Shown: positions 5,966 to 16,473, counted from the stretch's first letter. The stretch is DNA of 35,263 nucleotides from a virus (IMGVR_UViG_3300042385_000486:1-35263); one strand, 5' to 3'. The notes: generated from the letters alone by a model not told the origin. Numbers and translations: made by a program.

Positions 5966-8900
5966 ATGGCAACACAACCATTTGATGAAAAGGCCGCAGC
6001 GGCCTCAAGAGAGTACTTAAAGAACTTAATTGATATAAAATCGGAAATCGGCCAAACACTGGACGATTTACGCAAAATAACTGTCGCTGAACAGAACAAT
6101 GTGGATATAGCCAAATCTTTGGGGCAAGTGTATAAAACACAACAAGATAAGATTAATGAACAGTTAAAAGGAAAAAGTCTACAAGAACAAATGTCATTGA
6201 AACTTCAAAATTCCGAAATGAAAATAGAGGAATTATCATCGGCACGTATCAGTAGCCACAAAACATTATTGAAGTTAGGTCGGGATTTATTAACATATAA
6301 TGCTGAGCTGGTTAATTTGCAAGGTAGTAATGCTCTGAGCTCAGAGATTAAGGCTAAGATAAATTTAATTGAAGAAACAGAAACTCAGTTAAATTTAGAA
6401 AAGAAGTTATTAAGCAATAGTGGTTCCCAGTTAGCATCGTTAAAACTACGTAATAATTTATTAAAAATAGGAAATGATTTATTAAATGTGTATAACAAAG
6501 CGTTGGAGATGGGCGTGCAGTTGTTAAACAAGATGGGTGATTTGGCAGGAAGTTTAATGGCTAAACTAAATATGCCTACTACAATAGTTGGCACTTTTAC
6601 AAAAATATTAGACATATTTAATGAAATTGATACTGCTGCTACAAATGTGAGACAGAAATTTGGATTGTTACCTAGTCAGGGTGCAATTTTTGAAAAAAAT
6701 ATACGTGAAGCTTCTATTCAGTTAGCTGAGTTTGGTATAAATGCTGAACAACTTGGTGGTACAATGAAACAAATAGGTTCAACTTTTACAAGTTTGCAAT
6801 CTATGGAGAAAGGATTGGTAAAAGATGTTTCGATAATGTCTGCTCAATTCGGTATATCTGCAGAAACAAGTGCTAAGTTTTTACAGACATTGGGCGGTGT
6901 ATCTGGTAAAAGTGCAATGGCCAAACAAAATATGTTAGGATTGGCAAAATTTGCGGCGAATGCTTATGGTGTTGGATTAGATGATGTGATGAGCGATGTT
7001 GCAAACGCATCTGACGCGGCTAGAATGTATGCTGGTAAAAACGCAGATGAACTGGTTAGAGCTGCAGCTCAAGCTAGACAGATGGGTACTACTCTTGATA
7101 ATATGGCAAATACCGCAAAAGGTTTGCTTGATTTTGAAAGTAGTATTCAATCCGAATTAAAAGCTAGTGCATTGATTGGTAAAAATATTAATTTTAATGA
7201 AGCTCGCAGATTGGCATTTCAAGGCGATATTATTGGGGCAAATAAATTAATATTGGATCAAGCTAAAAAAATTAAGTTCAATCAGTTAAATCCAATTGCA
7301 CAAGACGCGTTTGCAAAAGCTGCTGGTAAGACTGTAAAAGAATTGCAAGAAATGTTAAATGCTGAAGAAAATCTGAAAGAAGCATTAAAATCAAAAGATC
7401 CATTGGTAAGAGCCGAAGCGGAAAAGAAAAAACAAATGGCAGAAATGATGAAGAAAGATCCTATAGCTGCTAAAAAAGCTGCGCAGGCTGAATATGAAAA
7501 AGGATTGATTCAAGAAAAAAATCAAACCAGAATGAAACAATTGCAAAATGAAATTAATGCAATTTTTATGGAATTTATTGGGCCTATATTGGAAGGAATA
7601 GGACCAATATTTACAGAGTTATTAAAGTATATAAAAGATAACAGAGCTCAAATTAAAGAATTTGCTCAAGAAATAGGTAAAGCATTTTTAATATTTAAAA
7701 ATTTAGAATATATTGCACTCATTTTTAAAAAAATAGATGATGCGATCACGGGTACTACAGAGTCAATCAAAGCTGCAAAATCTGTATTTACAAACTTTAA
7801 AAACGCATCAGTGGAGTTTTTTACAATTTTTAAGTCTGGTACCAGCTCTATTGCCAACTCTATTGGCGGGGTAATAAAATCAACTTTAAAATGGTTAACC
7901 ACCAGTGGTAGTCTTAAAAATTCAATATTAAATGTGGCTGTAAAAATTGATGATATAGCTATAAAAATTATGAAATTTTCAGATGTTATAAAAAATTCTG
8001 GAAATGGTTTTCAAACAATGGGTAACGTTGTTGGTTCTATAGGAAAAGGAGTGGGTTCAATTGCAAATGGTTTTTTAAATACAGCAGGCATAGTTGAAAA
8101 AATAACCAATAAATTTTCTATTTTTGCAAAGATGGGCAGTAGTATTGGCAGTATCGGTGGTAAAGTTTCCGGAATATTTAGTGGATTTAACCAGATATTT
8201 AATGTTAGTGGTAAAATAACAGGTGTGTTGGGGAGTATAAAAAACGTATTAATGGTACCTTTAAAAATGCTCGGTAGTGTTGGTAAAGCAATTGGTGGTC
8301 TGAGTGGAGTTAGTAAAATATTTACATCATTTGGACCGCTTTTTGGAGGAGTAGCTAAATTTTTGGGACCGATAGGCATTGTTATATCCGTAATACAAGG
8401 CGGTATAGCATTTTTCAAAGCATTTAGTGAAACCACAGGTACTACCAGTCAAAAAGCTGTAGCTGGATTAAAAGCTGTAATTAATGTTTTGGTGATTGAA
8501 CCATTAAAAATGGTTTGGGATTTTCTTAAAAAGATACCATCGTTTTTAGCCAATATAGATTTTGCGGGAATACTTAAAGACGTAACCAATTTTTTATTAG
8601 ACGGACTGACGAGTTTGCCTGATAAAATTGAAGAGTTATTTAGTGGTGGAGGAGGGGGAATTGAATGGGGTAAAATTTTTGCAAATATTGCAAGATTAGC
8701 AATTGAACTTATTGTTGCGGCTTTCGTAAAACTGCCTATAGCTATATATAAAACAGTGGGAAAATTAGGATTGTTGATTTTGAAAGCTTTTGGGTTGAAT
8801 GCAATCGCTGATGGTATTGCATCTATAGCAGACACTTTATATACTACACTTAAATGGCCATTTGAAGCGATATATAATTGGGTAATGGACAAATTGGGTG

Positions 8901-10270
8901 GTAAATCTCCATCGAAAATTGGTTTAGCAATTGTTGATGGTATTAAATCTGTAGTAGATATGTTATTTGATGTACTTACATATCCATTTAAAAAAGCCGC
9001 TCAAATTATACCTGAGCTGATTGATATTATAAAAACAACTTATATTTATGCTTTTAAATCTATAGTTGATACATTGTTTGAGTTAATAACATATCCATTT
9101 AGAAAAGGATTTGATTTGGTGAAATCAATCATAAGCGAAGTAATCACATTTATCAAAGATATATTTAGCGGCGCTTTTACATTCTTAGTTGACGCTTTCA
9201 AATCAGATTCAGGCGCAATGTTTGATTTGATTACAAATTCATTTAGAAAAGCATTTGAGTTGGTAAAATCAATCATAAGTGAAGTGGGCGCATTCATCAA
9301 AGATATATTTAACAGTGCTTTTACATTCTTAGTTGATGCTTTCAAATCAGTGTCAGGCGCAATGTTTGATATACTTACATATCCATTTAGAAAAGGGTTT
9401 GAGTTGGTAAAATCAATCATAAGCGGGGTGGGCGCATTCATCAAAGATATATTTAGCGGTGCTTTTACATTCTTAGTTGATGCTTTAAAATCGGTGTCAG
9501 GCGCAATGTTTGATTTGATTACAAATGCATTTAGAAACGGATTTGATTTAGTGAAATCAATCATAAGCGAAGTGGGCGCATTGATCAAAGATATATTTAG
9601 CGGTGCTTTTACATTCTTAGTTGATGCTTTAAAATCGGTGTCAGGCGCAATGTTTGATTTGATTACAAATGCATTTAGAAACGGATTTGAGTTGGTAAAA
9701 TTAATTGTATCCGAGTCGGGGTCGTTTATTAAAGATGTATTTAGTTTATCTTTTGATTTTATAATCCAATCACTTAAAAAAGTAGTTGATGTGATGTTTG
9801 ATTTGATTACGTATCCATTTAAAAAAGCATTTCAACTAATAAAGTCTGCTGTATCGGAAGTTGGATCTGTTCTAAAAGATACATTCAGTGGGGCTTTTAC
9901 ATTTATTATTAATGCGCTTGAAAAAGTGTGGGAAAAGTTAAAAGGCGTGGGTGGATTTATAACTGACTTAGTAGGAAAAGGATTTAGTTTTGTTGGTAAA
10001 ATACTTGGTGTTACTGATGAACCTACTAATGAATCTACTGGTAAATCTGCAAAAGTTGATGAAAAAAACAAAGGACAAGGTTTACAAACCGATTCTATTA
10101 TTAATGCAATTGTAAGTTCCAACAAAGCGGTGGTTGAAAAACTGGATAAACTAACATCAATGATGGCATCTGGTCAAATTGCTGTATATATTGATGGACA
10201 ACGTGCAAATCAACTATTGGCAACAAGTAATTCAAAATTTGGTTCATTTGGTCAAGCAACAACCAATTAA
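5966..10270 (+). CDS. Tail tape measure protein
   Basis: A 1434-residue protein, the longest in the window, lying just after the gp26/gp51-like chaperones as tape measure genes do. Residues 1-150 are charged and coiled-coil-like. A conserved-looking helical domain follows (about 220-300, FNEIDTAATNVRQKFGLLPS and LAEFGINAEQLGGTMKQIGS). The middle holds Gly/Ser/Ile/Phe-rich hydrophobic stretches (about 660-900), typical of the membrane-active part that helps DNA entry. Residues about 1051-1322 are tandem 48-residue repeats. The C-terminus (IAVYIDGQRANQLLATSNSK) looks like the usual baseplate-proximal end. The protein is more than twice the length of T4 gp29 (590 residues), which on the usual scaling implies a much longer tail. 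No start other than ATG 5966 is needed. Confidence 0.85.
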   Translation: MATQPFDEKAAAASREYLKNLIDIKSEIGQTLDDLRKITVAEQNNVDIAKSLGQVYKTQQDKINEQLKGKSLQEQMSLKLQNSEMKIEELSSARISSHKTLLKLGRDLLTYNAELVNLQGSNALSSEIKAKINLIEETETQLNLEKKLLSNSGSQLASLKLRNNLLKIGNDLLNVYNKALEMGVQLLNKMGDLAGSLMAKLNMPTTIVGTFTKILDIFNEIDTAATNVRQKFGLLPSQGAIFEKNIREASIQLAEFGINAEQLGGTMKQIGSTFTSLQSMEKGLVKDVSIMSAQFGISAETSAKFLQTLGGVSGKSAMAKQNMLGLAKFAANAYGVGLDDVMSDVANASDAARMYAGKNADELVRAAAQARQMGTTLDNMANTAKGLLDFESSIQSELKASALIGKNINFNEARRLAFQGDIIGANKLILDQAKKIKFNQLNPIAQDAFAKAAGKTVKELQEMLNAEENLKEALKSKDPLVRAEAEKKKQMAEMMKKDPIAAKKAAQAEYEKGLIQEKNQTRMKQLQNEINAIFMEFIGPILEGIGPIFTELLKYIKDNRAQIKEFAQEIGKAFLIFKNLEYIALIFKKIDDAITGTTESIKAAKSVFTNFKNASVEFFTIFKSGTSSIANSIGGVIKSTLKWLTTSGSLKNSILNVAVKIDDIAIKIMKFSDVIKNSGNGFQTMGNVVGSIGKGVGSIANGFLNTAGIVEKITNKFSIFAKMGSSIGSIGGKVSGIFSGFNQIFNVSGKITGVLGSIKNVLMVPLKMLGSVGKAIGGLSGVSKIFTSFGPLFGGVAKFLGPIGIVISVIQGGIAFFKAFSETTGTTSQKAVAGLKAVINVLVIEPLKMVWDFLKKIPSFLANIDFAGILKDVTNFLLDGLTSLPDKIEELFSGGGGGIEWGKIFANIARLAIELIVAAFVKLPIAIYKTVGKLGLLILKAFGLNAIADGIASIADTLYTTLKWPFEAIYNWVMDKLGGKSPSKIGLAIVDGIKSVVDMLFDVLTYPFKKAAQIIPELIDIIKTTYIYAFKSIVDTLFELITYPFRKGFDLVKSIISEVITFIKDIFSGAFTFLVDAFKSDSGAMFDLITNSFRKAFELVKSIISEVGAFIKDIFNSAFTFLVDAFKSVSGAMFDILTYPFRKGFELVKSIISGVGAFIKDIFSGAFTFLVDALKSVSGAMFDLITNAFRNGFDLVKSIISEVGALIKDIFSGAFTFLVDALKSVSGAMFDLITNAFRNGFELVKLIVSESGSFIKDVFSLSFDFIIQSLKKVVDVMFDLITYPFKKAFQLIKSAVSEVGSVLKDTFSGAFTFIINALEKVWEKLKGVGGFITDLVGKGFSFVGKILGVTDEPTNESTGKSAKVDEKNKGQGLQTDSIINAIVSSNKAVVEKLDKLTSMMASGQIAVYIDGQRANQLLATSNSKFGSFGQATTN
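9116..9931 (+). repeat. Tandem 144-bp (48-residue) repeats in the tape measure gene
   Basis: The codons for the LVKSII-type start of each unit lie at 9116, 9260, 9404, 9548, 9692 and 9836, exactly 144 bp apart. The unit reads LVKSIISEVGAFIKDIF, then SGAFTFLVDAFKSVSGAMFD and LITNAFRKGFE. Positions 9440-9546 and 9584-9690 are identical over 107 bp, so the latest duplication is recent. Older, degenerate units with the YPFKKA or WPFEAI motif lie upstream from about 8830; the spacing there is 111 bp instead of 144. Confidence 0.9.
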
Positions 10271-10275
10271 TCTAA

Positions 10276-10283
10276 TATTTATA
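10276..10283 (+). promoter_or_regulatory. TATTTATA octamer before the 869-residue baseplate gene
   Basis: Exact TATTTATA, ending 4 nt before ATG 10288; no Shine-Dalgarno sequence. Confidence 0.5.
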
Positions 10284-10287
10284 ATTA

Positions 10288-12897
10288 ATGGCAAATAGTA
10301 ATACATATTATGGCGCAATAGGCAATGATGGTGCGCAGGTTACCACACTTTCTAATATACAAGGTGCTGGTTTATCTTTACCGTTAAATACTGAACAGTA
10401 TATAAATCTAAGAGCACCTGGTAAATTAGAAACGTTATTTAACACTAAAAATAACAGTGACGTATTATATAACAAAAATAAACCAATTGATTTATACGCT
10501 AAAGGATTAATTAGTAGTGAATTGGCACCCCCATTCTACGCGAATCCGAATCAAGGTCAACGTCAAAAGATAAACGCTAGTAGATCGTTTCCTATACAAT
10601 CCGCCTTAAGAGATGGAACTCGTATCAGAAGATTTTTGGGATCTGGTAAAGGTGGCGCTTTTTTAACAAAACAAATAATACTACAGGGATTTGCTTCGTT
10701 TGATGAAACGAAGATATATAATCCAGCAAGTCCTCTTTTAGCCGCAGTTAGATTATCAACATTTGGCGCTATAGAAAGGCCAACCAGATTTATAGATAGC
10801 AGTAACCTTGTGGGTGGTTTAATGGGGGCCGCTGGTCTCGGTGGCATTACCAAAGCTATTGGTGGTTTGTTTGGTGCTACTGAAGGAAATCCATCGCCGC
10901 CTCGCAGTAGTGTGGCTAGTGCTGCTAGTGTACCTAAAGGTGGATTGGGTGGATTCTTCAATTTTACGGGATTGTTTGGTGGTGGCGATAAAGCAGATCA
11001 AGTAATGCCTATTACAGGTCGTGATGGTGTTAAAGGATTATTAAGAGGTAACACAGCTACCTCTGCTTATAACAACAAACGATACAAGAGTTTGATGAGT
11101 AATTCCGCTGGTAAAGGTGGATTTTTTGGTAATCTATTAAAAGCAGCTGGATCATTTTTAAAGAACAATACGATTCTAGGTGGATTGTTGCCACCTACTC
11201 AACCAATAGCAGGATTAAATTACAGAGCGGACGAAGATACATATGATCTGATGTTGAATACTAATAGATGGAGCAACTCTATTACACATGATACGTCGGG
11301 AGGTAAAAAAAGTGCCAATCTAAATGTTAATGTAAATCAAGGTAATAATTTATTGTTTACAGGCACGCAGCCAAAAACAAAAGGTGGTTTTATTGGTGGG
11401 TTGTTAAAAGCTATTGGATTGCAAAAAATAACAGGCGGTAACAGTAGTGGCACAAGTGGAATGAGATTCTTTGCTACACCGTTGACAAACATCGTTTCTA
11501 AAAGACTGAGATTATATGTTCAGAGTAATAAAAATTTAAGAAACAATAGTTTTCTATCAGTTACATATTCGACTACTCCTGGTGTTGGTAAATTAACCGA
11601 TTCATATACAATTAATAACGTTGAAATCAGTTCTGTGGATGGGGCTAACACCAATCGTTACGGTGATTTAGTTAAAATAGATGGTGATGTAGAATATAGC
11701 GATCAATTATTAAATTATAAGCAATATACAGATCCGCAATTATCTGTAAACTATCAACGTACACTTTCAGATAAAACAGATAAAACAGTACAATATCTTC
11801 AAGATTTAAACGTTACTTTAAAAAATAAAATCGCTGGAACAGATAATTTAAAATATGCCCATTATCCAGCATTTGGAAAAATACAACAAAATGTTACTGA
11901 TGATGTAGGTTTTAATTATTTGGCAAAAGTAAAATCGGACAGAACGAACCCCGAAGGATCTGACAGTGCAAATCAGTATACATATACAGGAAGAATAAGA
12001 GCAAATCCAGAAAAATTCCCAACCTTATTAGGAAAAAAAGAGGGTACTGATAGATTTATAAGACCCACCAATAATGTTGATTATGTTAATAGTCTGGGTG
12101 TGTTAAATGCTGATGAATTTGCTCAGAAATATAACGATCAATTCAATGGATTGGGCCCTGATTTGGTTAAGTTTTATTTCTATGATATTGTGAACAACAG
12201 ATTTATACCGTTTAATGCTACGGTTAAATCATTACAAGAAAATAATGCCGCAACTTGGGAGCCAATTGAATATCTTGGCAGACCTGACAAGTTATATTAT
12301 TACAAAGGATTTACAAGAGATGTTAGTTTCAACTTCAAAGTAGTTGCACATTCTGTTAAAGAATTATTACCTATGTGGCAACGTGTAAATTATTTGGTGG
12401 GTTTAACTAGACCTTCTAATTATACATCTACTATTAATGGTGGATTTATGATACCGCCTATGGTACAATTTACACTTGGTGACTTTTATAAGAATCATTG
12501 CGTTGTATTAAATTCTTGCAACGTATCTATACCAGAAGATGCATCTTGGGAATTGATCAATGAAAATACTGTGAAAAATCAAGATTGGAGTTATAATTTG
12601 GGAAATATATTTACATTTGGAAAGACTAGTATGAAAGGTAAAGTAGCTCAGTTTCCAAGAGAAGCTGAAATTAGTATCACAATGGCTATAATGGAAAAAG
12701 ACAGACCAAAAACAGGAAGAGCTGTTTGGGGTAATGCTCCTGTTCCAACTATGACTCAGGCGGATATTGGAGAAACTGCTACGGTATCTACATTTGGCAC
12801 AACTGATCTTTATGGCGGTAAAGATTACAATGATGCAGCTAACAATGATTTTTCAATGAATATGCGATATGATGTTGATAGACAAGGAAATGAATGA
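10288..12897 (+). CDS. Putative baseplate / tail-tube junction structural protein
   Basis: An 869-residue protein directly after the tape measure gene. Residues 1-400 contain Gly-rich, low-complexity loops (GGLMGAAGLGGITKAIGG, GGLGGFFNFTGLFGGG) that may be flexible or buried in the tail lumen. The C-terminal ~270 residues form the best-defined region: VKFYFYDIVNNRFIPFNATV, LGRPDKLYYYKGFTRDVSFN, then a beta-rich part with WQRVNYLVGLTRPS and FPREAEISITMAI. This resembles a tube-like fold used by T4 gp48/gp54, which cap the baseplate and start the tube. The identification is tentative; an equally possible reading is another baseplate hub component. The stop overlaps the next start (ATGA), so the two are translated together. 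Confidence 0.45.
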   Translation: MANSNTYYGAIGNDGAQVTTLSNIQGAGLSLPLNTEQYINLRAPGKLETLFNTKNNSDVLYNKNKPIDLYAKGLISSELAPPFYANPNQGQRQKINASRSFPIQSALRDGTRIRRFLGSGKGGAFLTKQIILQGFASFDETKIYNPASPLLAAVRLSTFGAIERPTRFIDSSNLVGGLMGAAGLGGITKAIGGLFGATEGNPSPPRSSVASAASVPKGGLGGFFNFTGLFGGGDKADQVMPITGRDGVKGLLRGNTATSAYNNKRYKSLMSNSAGKGGFFGNLLKAAGSFLKNNTILGGLLPPTQPIAGLNYRADEDTYDLMLNTNRWSNSITHDTSGGKKSANLNVNVNQGNNLLFTGTQPKTKGGFIGGLLKAIGLQKITGGNSSGTSGMRFFATPLTNIVSKRLRLYVQSNKNLRNNSFLSVTYSTTPGVGKLTDSYTINNVEISSVDGANTNRYGDLVKIDGDVEYSDQLLNYKQYTDPQLSVNYQRTLSDKTDKTVQYLQDLNVTLKNKIAGTDNLKYAHYPAFGKIQQNVTDDVGFNYLAKVKSDRTNPEGSDSANQYTYTGRIRANPEKFPTLLGKKEGTDRFIRPTNNVDYVNSLGVLNADEFAQKYNDQFNGLGPDLVKFYFYDIVNNRFIPFNATVKSLQENNAATWEPIEYLGRPDKLYYYKGFTRDVSFNFKVVAHSVKELLPMWQRVNYLVGLTRPSNYTSTINGGFMIPPMVQFTLGDFYKNHCVVLNSCNVSIPEDASWELINENTVKNQDWSYNLGNIFTFGKTSMKGKVAQFPREAEISITMAIMEKDRPKTGRAVWGNAPVPTMTQADIGETATVSTFGTTDLYGGKDYNDAANNDFSMNMRYDVDRQGNE

Positions 12898-13187
12898 GAT
12901 ATCAATTTACACCAACTGAAAAAAGATACGATGGTAAAATGGTATTTAAAACCACATATTATCCGAATATACCTGAGTCTGACGATGATCTGTATATTAC
13001 AACGTCCGATGAAGATTATTTAGACGCTTTAGCTAAAAAATACTATGGGGACGAAATGTATTGGTGGATAATTGCATTGGCTAATAACATAGCAGAGGGT
13101 AAATTGTCTGTTAATGCAGATAAACAATTACGAATACCAGGTAACTTACCAAATATATTGCAGAATCTTAAACAGATTAATAGTTAA
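12894..13187 (+). CDS. Small baseplate protein with LysM-like fold (gp53-like)
   Basis: A 97-residue protein starting in an ATGA overlap with the previous gene. The core DEDYLDALAKKYYGDEMYWW, then IIALAN and a closing LRIPGNL, follows the LysM-like pattern found in small tail and baseplate proteins such as P2 gpX and the C-terminal part of T4 gp53. These bind the baseplate hub or wedge rather than peptidoglycan. T4 gp53 is about twice as long, so the match covers a single domain. Context between two large baseplate genes supports a baseplate role; the exact T4 counterpart is uncertain. Confidence 0.55.
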   Translation: MRYQFTPTEKRYDGKMVFKTTYYPNIPESDDDLYITTSDEDYLDALAKKYYGDEMYWWIIALANNIAEGKLSVNADKQLRIPGNLPNILQNLKQINS

Positions 13188-13192
13188 GTTAT

Positions 13193-16060
13193 ATGGCATA
13201 CGAGGAAGAAATCGCGGAAGAACCTAGATGGTGGGAAGTACAAAATATTCCCGTTTCACTGATTCGTGAGTTACGACGTAGAAAAAACACAAATAATGTT
13301 GGTTTCAACTATCCAAGTTCAGGAGATCCAAGTGGTGTAGTTTATGATTTTTTCAATAAACATGATCAATACAAAGGTCCGATGACTCCATGGATACGTG
13401 TATTTTCAAATGGTACTGGTATAGCGGGAAATGGATTGGTGCCACGTAGCACGATATTAAATAAAAATGGTAAAGAAAAGGCATATGATGGATTTTTATT
13501 TATGCCTGGTAATGGTTTTTATGAAGCATACGGATTCAAACAAGAGGGAAATATATTAAAACAAGATAAGGCTATCATTGGATACGAAGCCAATGGTGAA
13601 CCACATTATATAGATCCTAAATATAGATCTCAATTTTCTTCCAAATGGCCAAGTACTTTTAACAGAAATGGCAAGATTATAGAAAGCGCACAGAAATCTG
13701 AAATATCTTCTGTATTACCACCGCCTAATTTAGATAGCATAGAAATAAAAACTAGCAAAGATATGTTAGCTTTTGTTACGATAAAATTCAAATGTTATGG
13801 ATTGGCTCAATTGGAATATTTAGCACCATTCTTTTTAACACCCAGAATAAACGTATTTGTTGAAATTGGATGGAACTTATTTAATATCAATTCGTTGATC
13901 GAATTGAGTAATCCCGATGAATGTTGGTCTATTATACAACAACCACAAAAAGTGATGGATAGATGGTATCAATCATATGGTAATTATGGATGTATAACCG
14001 GTATTATCACCAAATATAATTTTGCCACTCAAGATGGCACCGTATATGATTGTAGCGTTGAATTAACTTCTCGACAGGCATTATTTGCTGGTATGCCGGC
14101 TGAAAATAATGTGAGTACCACCACAGAGACAAAGACAGATGCGACTGGAAAAAAGATTCCAACCGAAACCAAAGAATATACTGGGTTAAAAACATTCTTA
14201 AAAACAGGATTACCTAAGTTAAAACAAGTTATAGTTGATAGAAAAAACTTTATGGCGTATATCGCATCAAGCGGTATATCCAATTCAGATGATTATGATA
14301 ATTCGATAAATCAACACTTCATACAAAACCAAAATTTTTACGATGGTAAAGTTGAAAATCGAATCTTTATAGGTAGAACTGATGCGACTAATGTATATAA
14401 AAAACCATCAATTCCAATTGGAGACGATAGTATATCATACAAATCTGTTAAAATTGGTAAGGTGGACTATAAAGCTGTATCATATAAAGATGATCGGTGT
14501 GATTTTGATACTAAGGGTGACGATGAAGTTTGGATGCAATTAGATTTTCTGTTTGAAGTTGCCAACAGATTCTGCACAGTTGTGTCAAACAAAACATTTA
14601 CTATTAACGTCGATAAGATAATTAACGCACATCCAAATTTGATAAGTTGCGACCCTCACGTATTAATTCCAAATGGTATTGCTCCAAAATTTAATATTGG
14701 TAAGAAGTTACCGGATGAAAGTTATTTGAATACGATAAAAAATAATAAACTCGATCCAACAGCGCAGAGTCGAGTAGAAACAGAAATAAAATCGGGTGGT
14801 TATTTAAAAAATGGAGATGTAAATCAAAATAACTTTTTAAAATCTAAATATGATATAGAAGTGACCGATATAAATGATGAATTATATAGAGCTGCTAAAA
14901 AAGTTGAAACTGTATTTAAAACAGCAGGCGCTTATAGAGATAACTTAGATACCATTATAAACAGATTGTATTATGACATCGGAGCATTGAGTGAAGATAG
15001 TCCATCGGATAATATATCATTTCCTTTTATTTATGACAAAGAAGTTGAATTGAATGGGGATGAATTGGTATTAACCGATCCAAAAAAACAAAGATCAAAA
15101 TCAATCAAAAGAACATTTAAGAAATTTAGATATGGCAATTTAAAAAATATATACATCAGTAAAACTAAAGTACTTGAAATTACGGAAAATAAAGAAATTC
15201 AAACTTGGCAACAATTTGCAAACGCTGTATTAAACGTTATCAATGAAGCTTCAAATGGATTCTGGAAGTTTCAAATATCACAAGATGATTTGGGTGGATT
15301 ATCAATACTAGATAACAATTATATTGATTTGGGTGATAAGGCTCCCAGTTTGAAAAAAGTATACGTATTTGATGCCGGCGGTACTGAATCGTGTATAAAG
15401 AGTATTAGTTTTGACGCGTCGTTAACAAATGAACAAGCTACATTAACACTGTTTCAAGCTGGTATAAATAAACCAGATGATTCTGATACATCTATGAGTG
15501 CAAAGAACGCAAGTATGCCATTAACTAGCTTCATAGATAGATTGGATAAATTCAATAAGGAGGAAGAAACGGGCACAGGTGAGAGCAATACTGTACCTTC
15601 ACAAGACGAGCTTACAGTGGATCAAAATCCATTGATTTCCACAATACAAACTTATGGTAATATAGATAAAGTATTAACTATTACTAGTGCTTACGTAGCC
15701 CCAGGTGAAATTGCAAACGATGCTTCAAAGAACTACAAACAATTAAACTTGTCACCTGATTTGAAAGATAAGTTGGGTCAAATTATAGATGATCAAGATA
15801 TAGAAAATAACTTGCCGTTGTATAGTGGTATATCTCCAAACTTTTCACTGACTATAACGTTTGATGGTATATTTGGATTTAGAATGTTTCAACACTTTGG
15901 TATTTCTAATTTTCCAAAACCATATATTCCTGAAAATGTTATATTTATGATAACCGATGTTACACATTATGTAACCGCTGGAAATGGTAAATGGGAAACT
16001 GTTGTGGGTTGTTTAGCTAGATGTGTAGCAGATCAAAATATTGAATTGGTGCCTGTATGA
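13193..16060 (+). CDS. Putative baseplate hub protein
   Basis: A 955-residue protein 5 nt after the gp53-like gene. It opens with a charged segment (MAYEEEIAEEPRWWEVQNIP), followed by a Gly-rich region. A hub-like segment at about residues 190-230 reads LAFVTIKFKCYGLAQLEYLA and FVEIGWNLFN. A long insert of hydrophilic sequence (310-700) and a C-terminal beta-rich domain (FSLTITFDGIFGFRMFQHFG) follow. No signal peptide or membrane helix is seen. Genes at this position in T4-like phages encode gp27/gp5-type hub proteins, but I cannot point to a catalytic lysozyme domain. The end overlaps the next gene by ATGA. Structural role likely; precise function inferred from position. Confidence 0.45.
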   Translation: MAYEEEIAEEPRWWEVQNIPVSLIRELRRRKNTNNVGFNYPSSGDPSGVVYDFFNKHDQYKGPMTPWIRVFSNGTGIAGNGLVPRSTILNKNGKEKAYDGFLFMPGNGFYEAYGFKQEGNILKQDKAIIGYEANGEPHYIDPKYRSQFSSKWPSTFNRNGKIIESAQKSEISSVLPPPNLDSIEIKTSKDMLAFVTIKFKCYGLAQLEYLAPFFLTPRINVFVEIGWNLFNINSLIELSNPDECWSIIQQPQKVMDRWYQSYGNYGCITGIITKYNFATQDGTVYDCSVELTSRQALFAGMPAENNVSTTTETKTDATGKKIPTETKEYTGLKTFLKTGLPKLKQVIVDRKNFMAYIASSGISNSDDYDNSINQHFIQNQNFYDGKVENRIFIGRTDATNVYKKPSIPIGDDSISYKSVKIGKVDYKAVSYKDDRCDFDTKGDDEVWMQLDFLFEVANRFCTVVSNKTFTINVDKIINAHPNLISCDPHVLIPNGIAPKFNIGKKLPDESYLNTIKNNKLDPTAQSRVETEIKSGGYLKNGDVNQNNFLKSKYDIEVTDINDELYRAAKKVETVFKTAGAYRDNLDTIINRLYYDIGALSEDSPSDNISFPFIYDKEVELNGDELVLTDPKKQRSKSIKRTFKKFRYGNLKNIYISKTKVLEITENKEIQTWQQFANAVLNVINEASNGFWKFQISQDDLGGLSILDNNYIDLGDKAPSLKKVYVFDAGGTESCIKSISFDASLTNEQATLTLFQAGINKPDDSDTSMSAKNASMPLTSFIDRLDKFNKEEETGTGESNTVPSQDELTVDQNPLISTIQTYGNIDKVLTITSAYVAPGEIANDASKNYKQLNLSPDLKDKLGQIIDDQDIENNLPLYSGISPNFSLTITFDGIFGFRMFQHFGISNFPKPYIPENVIFMITDVTHYVTAGNGKWETVVGCLARCVADQNIELVPV

Positions 16061-16443
16061 CAATAAAAGATACGGATATTATAACCAAGACAAAATTAAA
16101 TTTGGGTAATTTTAATATTAACCTACCAAATACATTTTTGCCAATGCCGACCGATAAAGACTACAAAGTTGGATACATAGAAAGATATGTAGTTTCTAAA
16201 ATAAACTACAATGAGATAACTGAAGTTTCATCCGATGTATATGGTAAAATGGATAGTAACTTTTTTAAAAAGGCAAAGTTCAAATGGAAGATTACAGGTG
16301 TATTAAATAGCAAATATGACGGTAAAATGTTATTGGAACAGGGAGTGATAGAATTCAACAAAAAGCAAGTGGAACAGATAAGCACCATAATTAGAGGTGC
16401 TAATGATGTTTTTTCAAATATTACTCAGTTTTACAAACAATAA
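16057..16443 (+). CDS. Hypothetical protein, last gene of the baseplate cluster
   Basis: A 128-residue protein beginning in an ATGA overlap with the putative hub gene, so probably translationally coupled to it. It has no signal peptide or membrane helix and contains a beta-type middle (FKWKITGVLNSKYDGKMLLE) and a helical end (VEQISTIIRGANDVFSNITQ). I recognise no family. Coupling to the hub suggests a small baseplate or hub-assembly component. A new promoter starts right after its stop, marking the end of this transcription unit. Confidence 0.5.
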   Translation: MTIKDTDIITKTKLNLGNFNINLPNTFLPMPTDKDYKVGYIERYVVSKINYNEITEVSSDVYGKMDSNFFKKAKFKWKITGVLNSKYDGKMLLEQGVIEFNKKQVEQISTIIRGANDVFSNITQFYKQ

Positions 16444-16445
16444 AA

Positions 16446-16473
16446 TTGACTTTCCATATTGTTGTTGTAAAAT
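16446..16473 (+). promoter_or_regulatory. Sigma70-like promoter of the polymerase-like gene
   Basis: TTGACT (16446-16451), 16-bp spacer, TAAAAT (16468-16473). Transcription should start about 7 nt downstream, at or next to the GTG start codon at 16480, giving a leaderless or nearly leaderless mRNA. Confidence 0.6.

Noticed and set aside
9046-9588. 180-residue antisense ORF with repeats
   Set aside because: It mirrors the tape measure repeats on the other strand; the period is the same 144 bp and no start signals are present.
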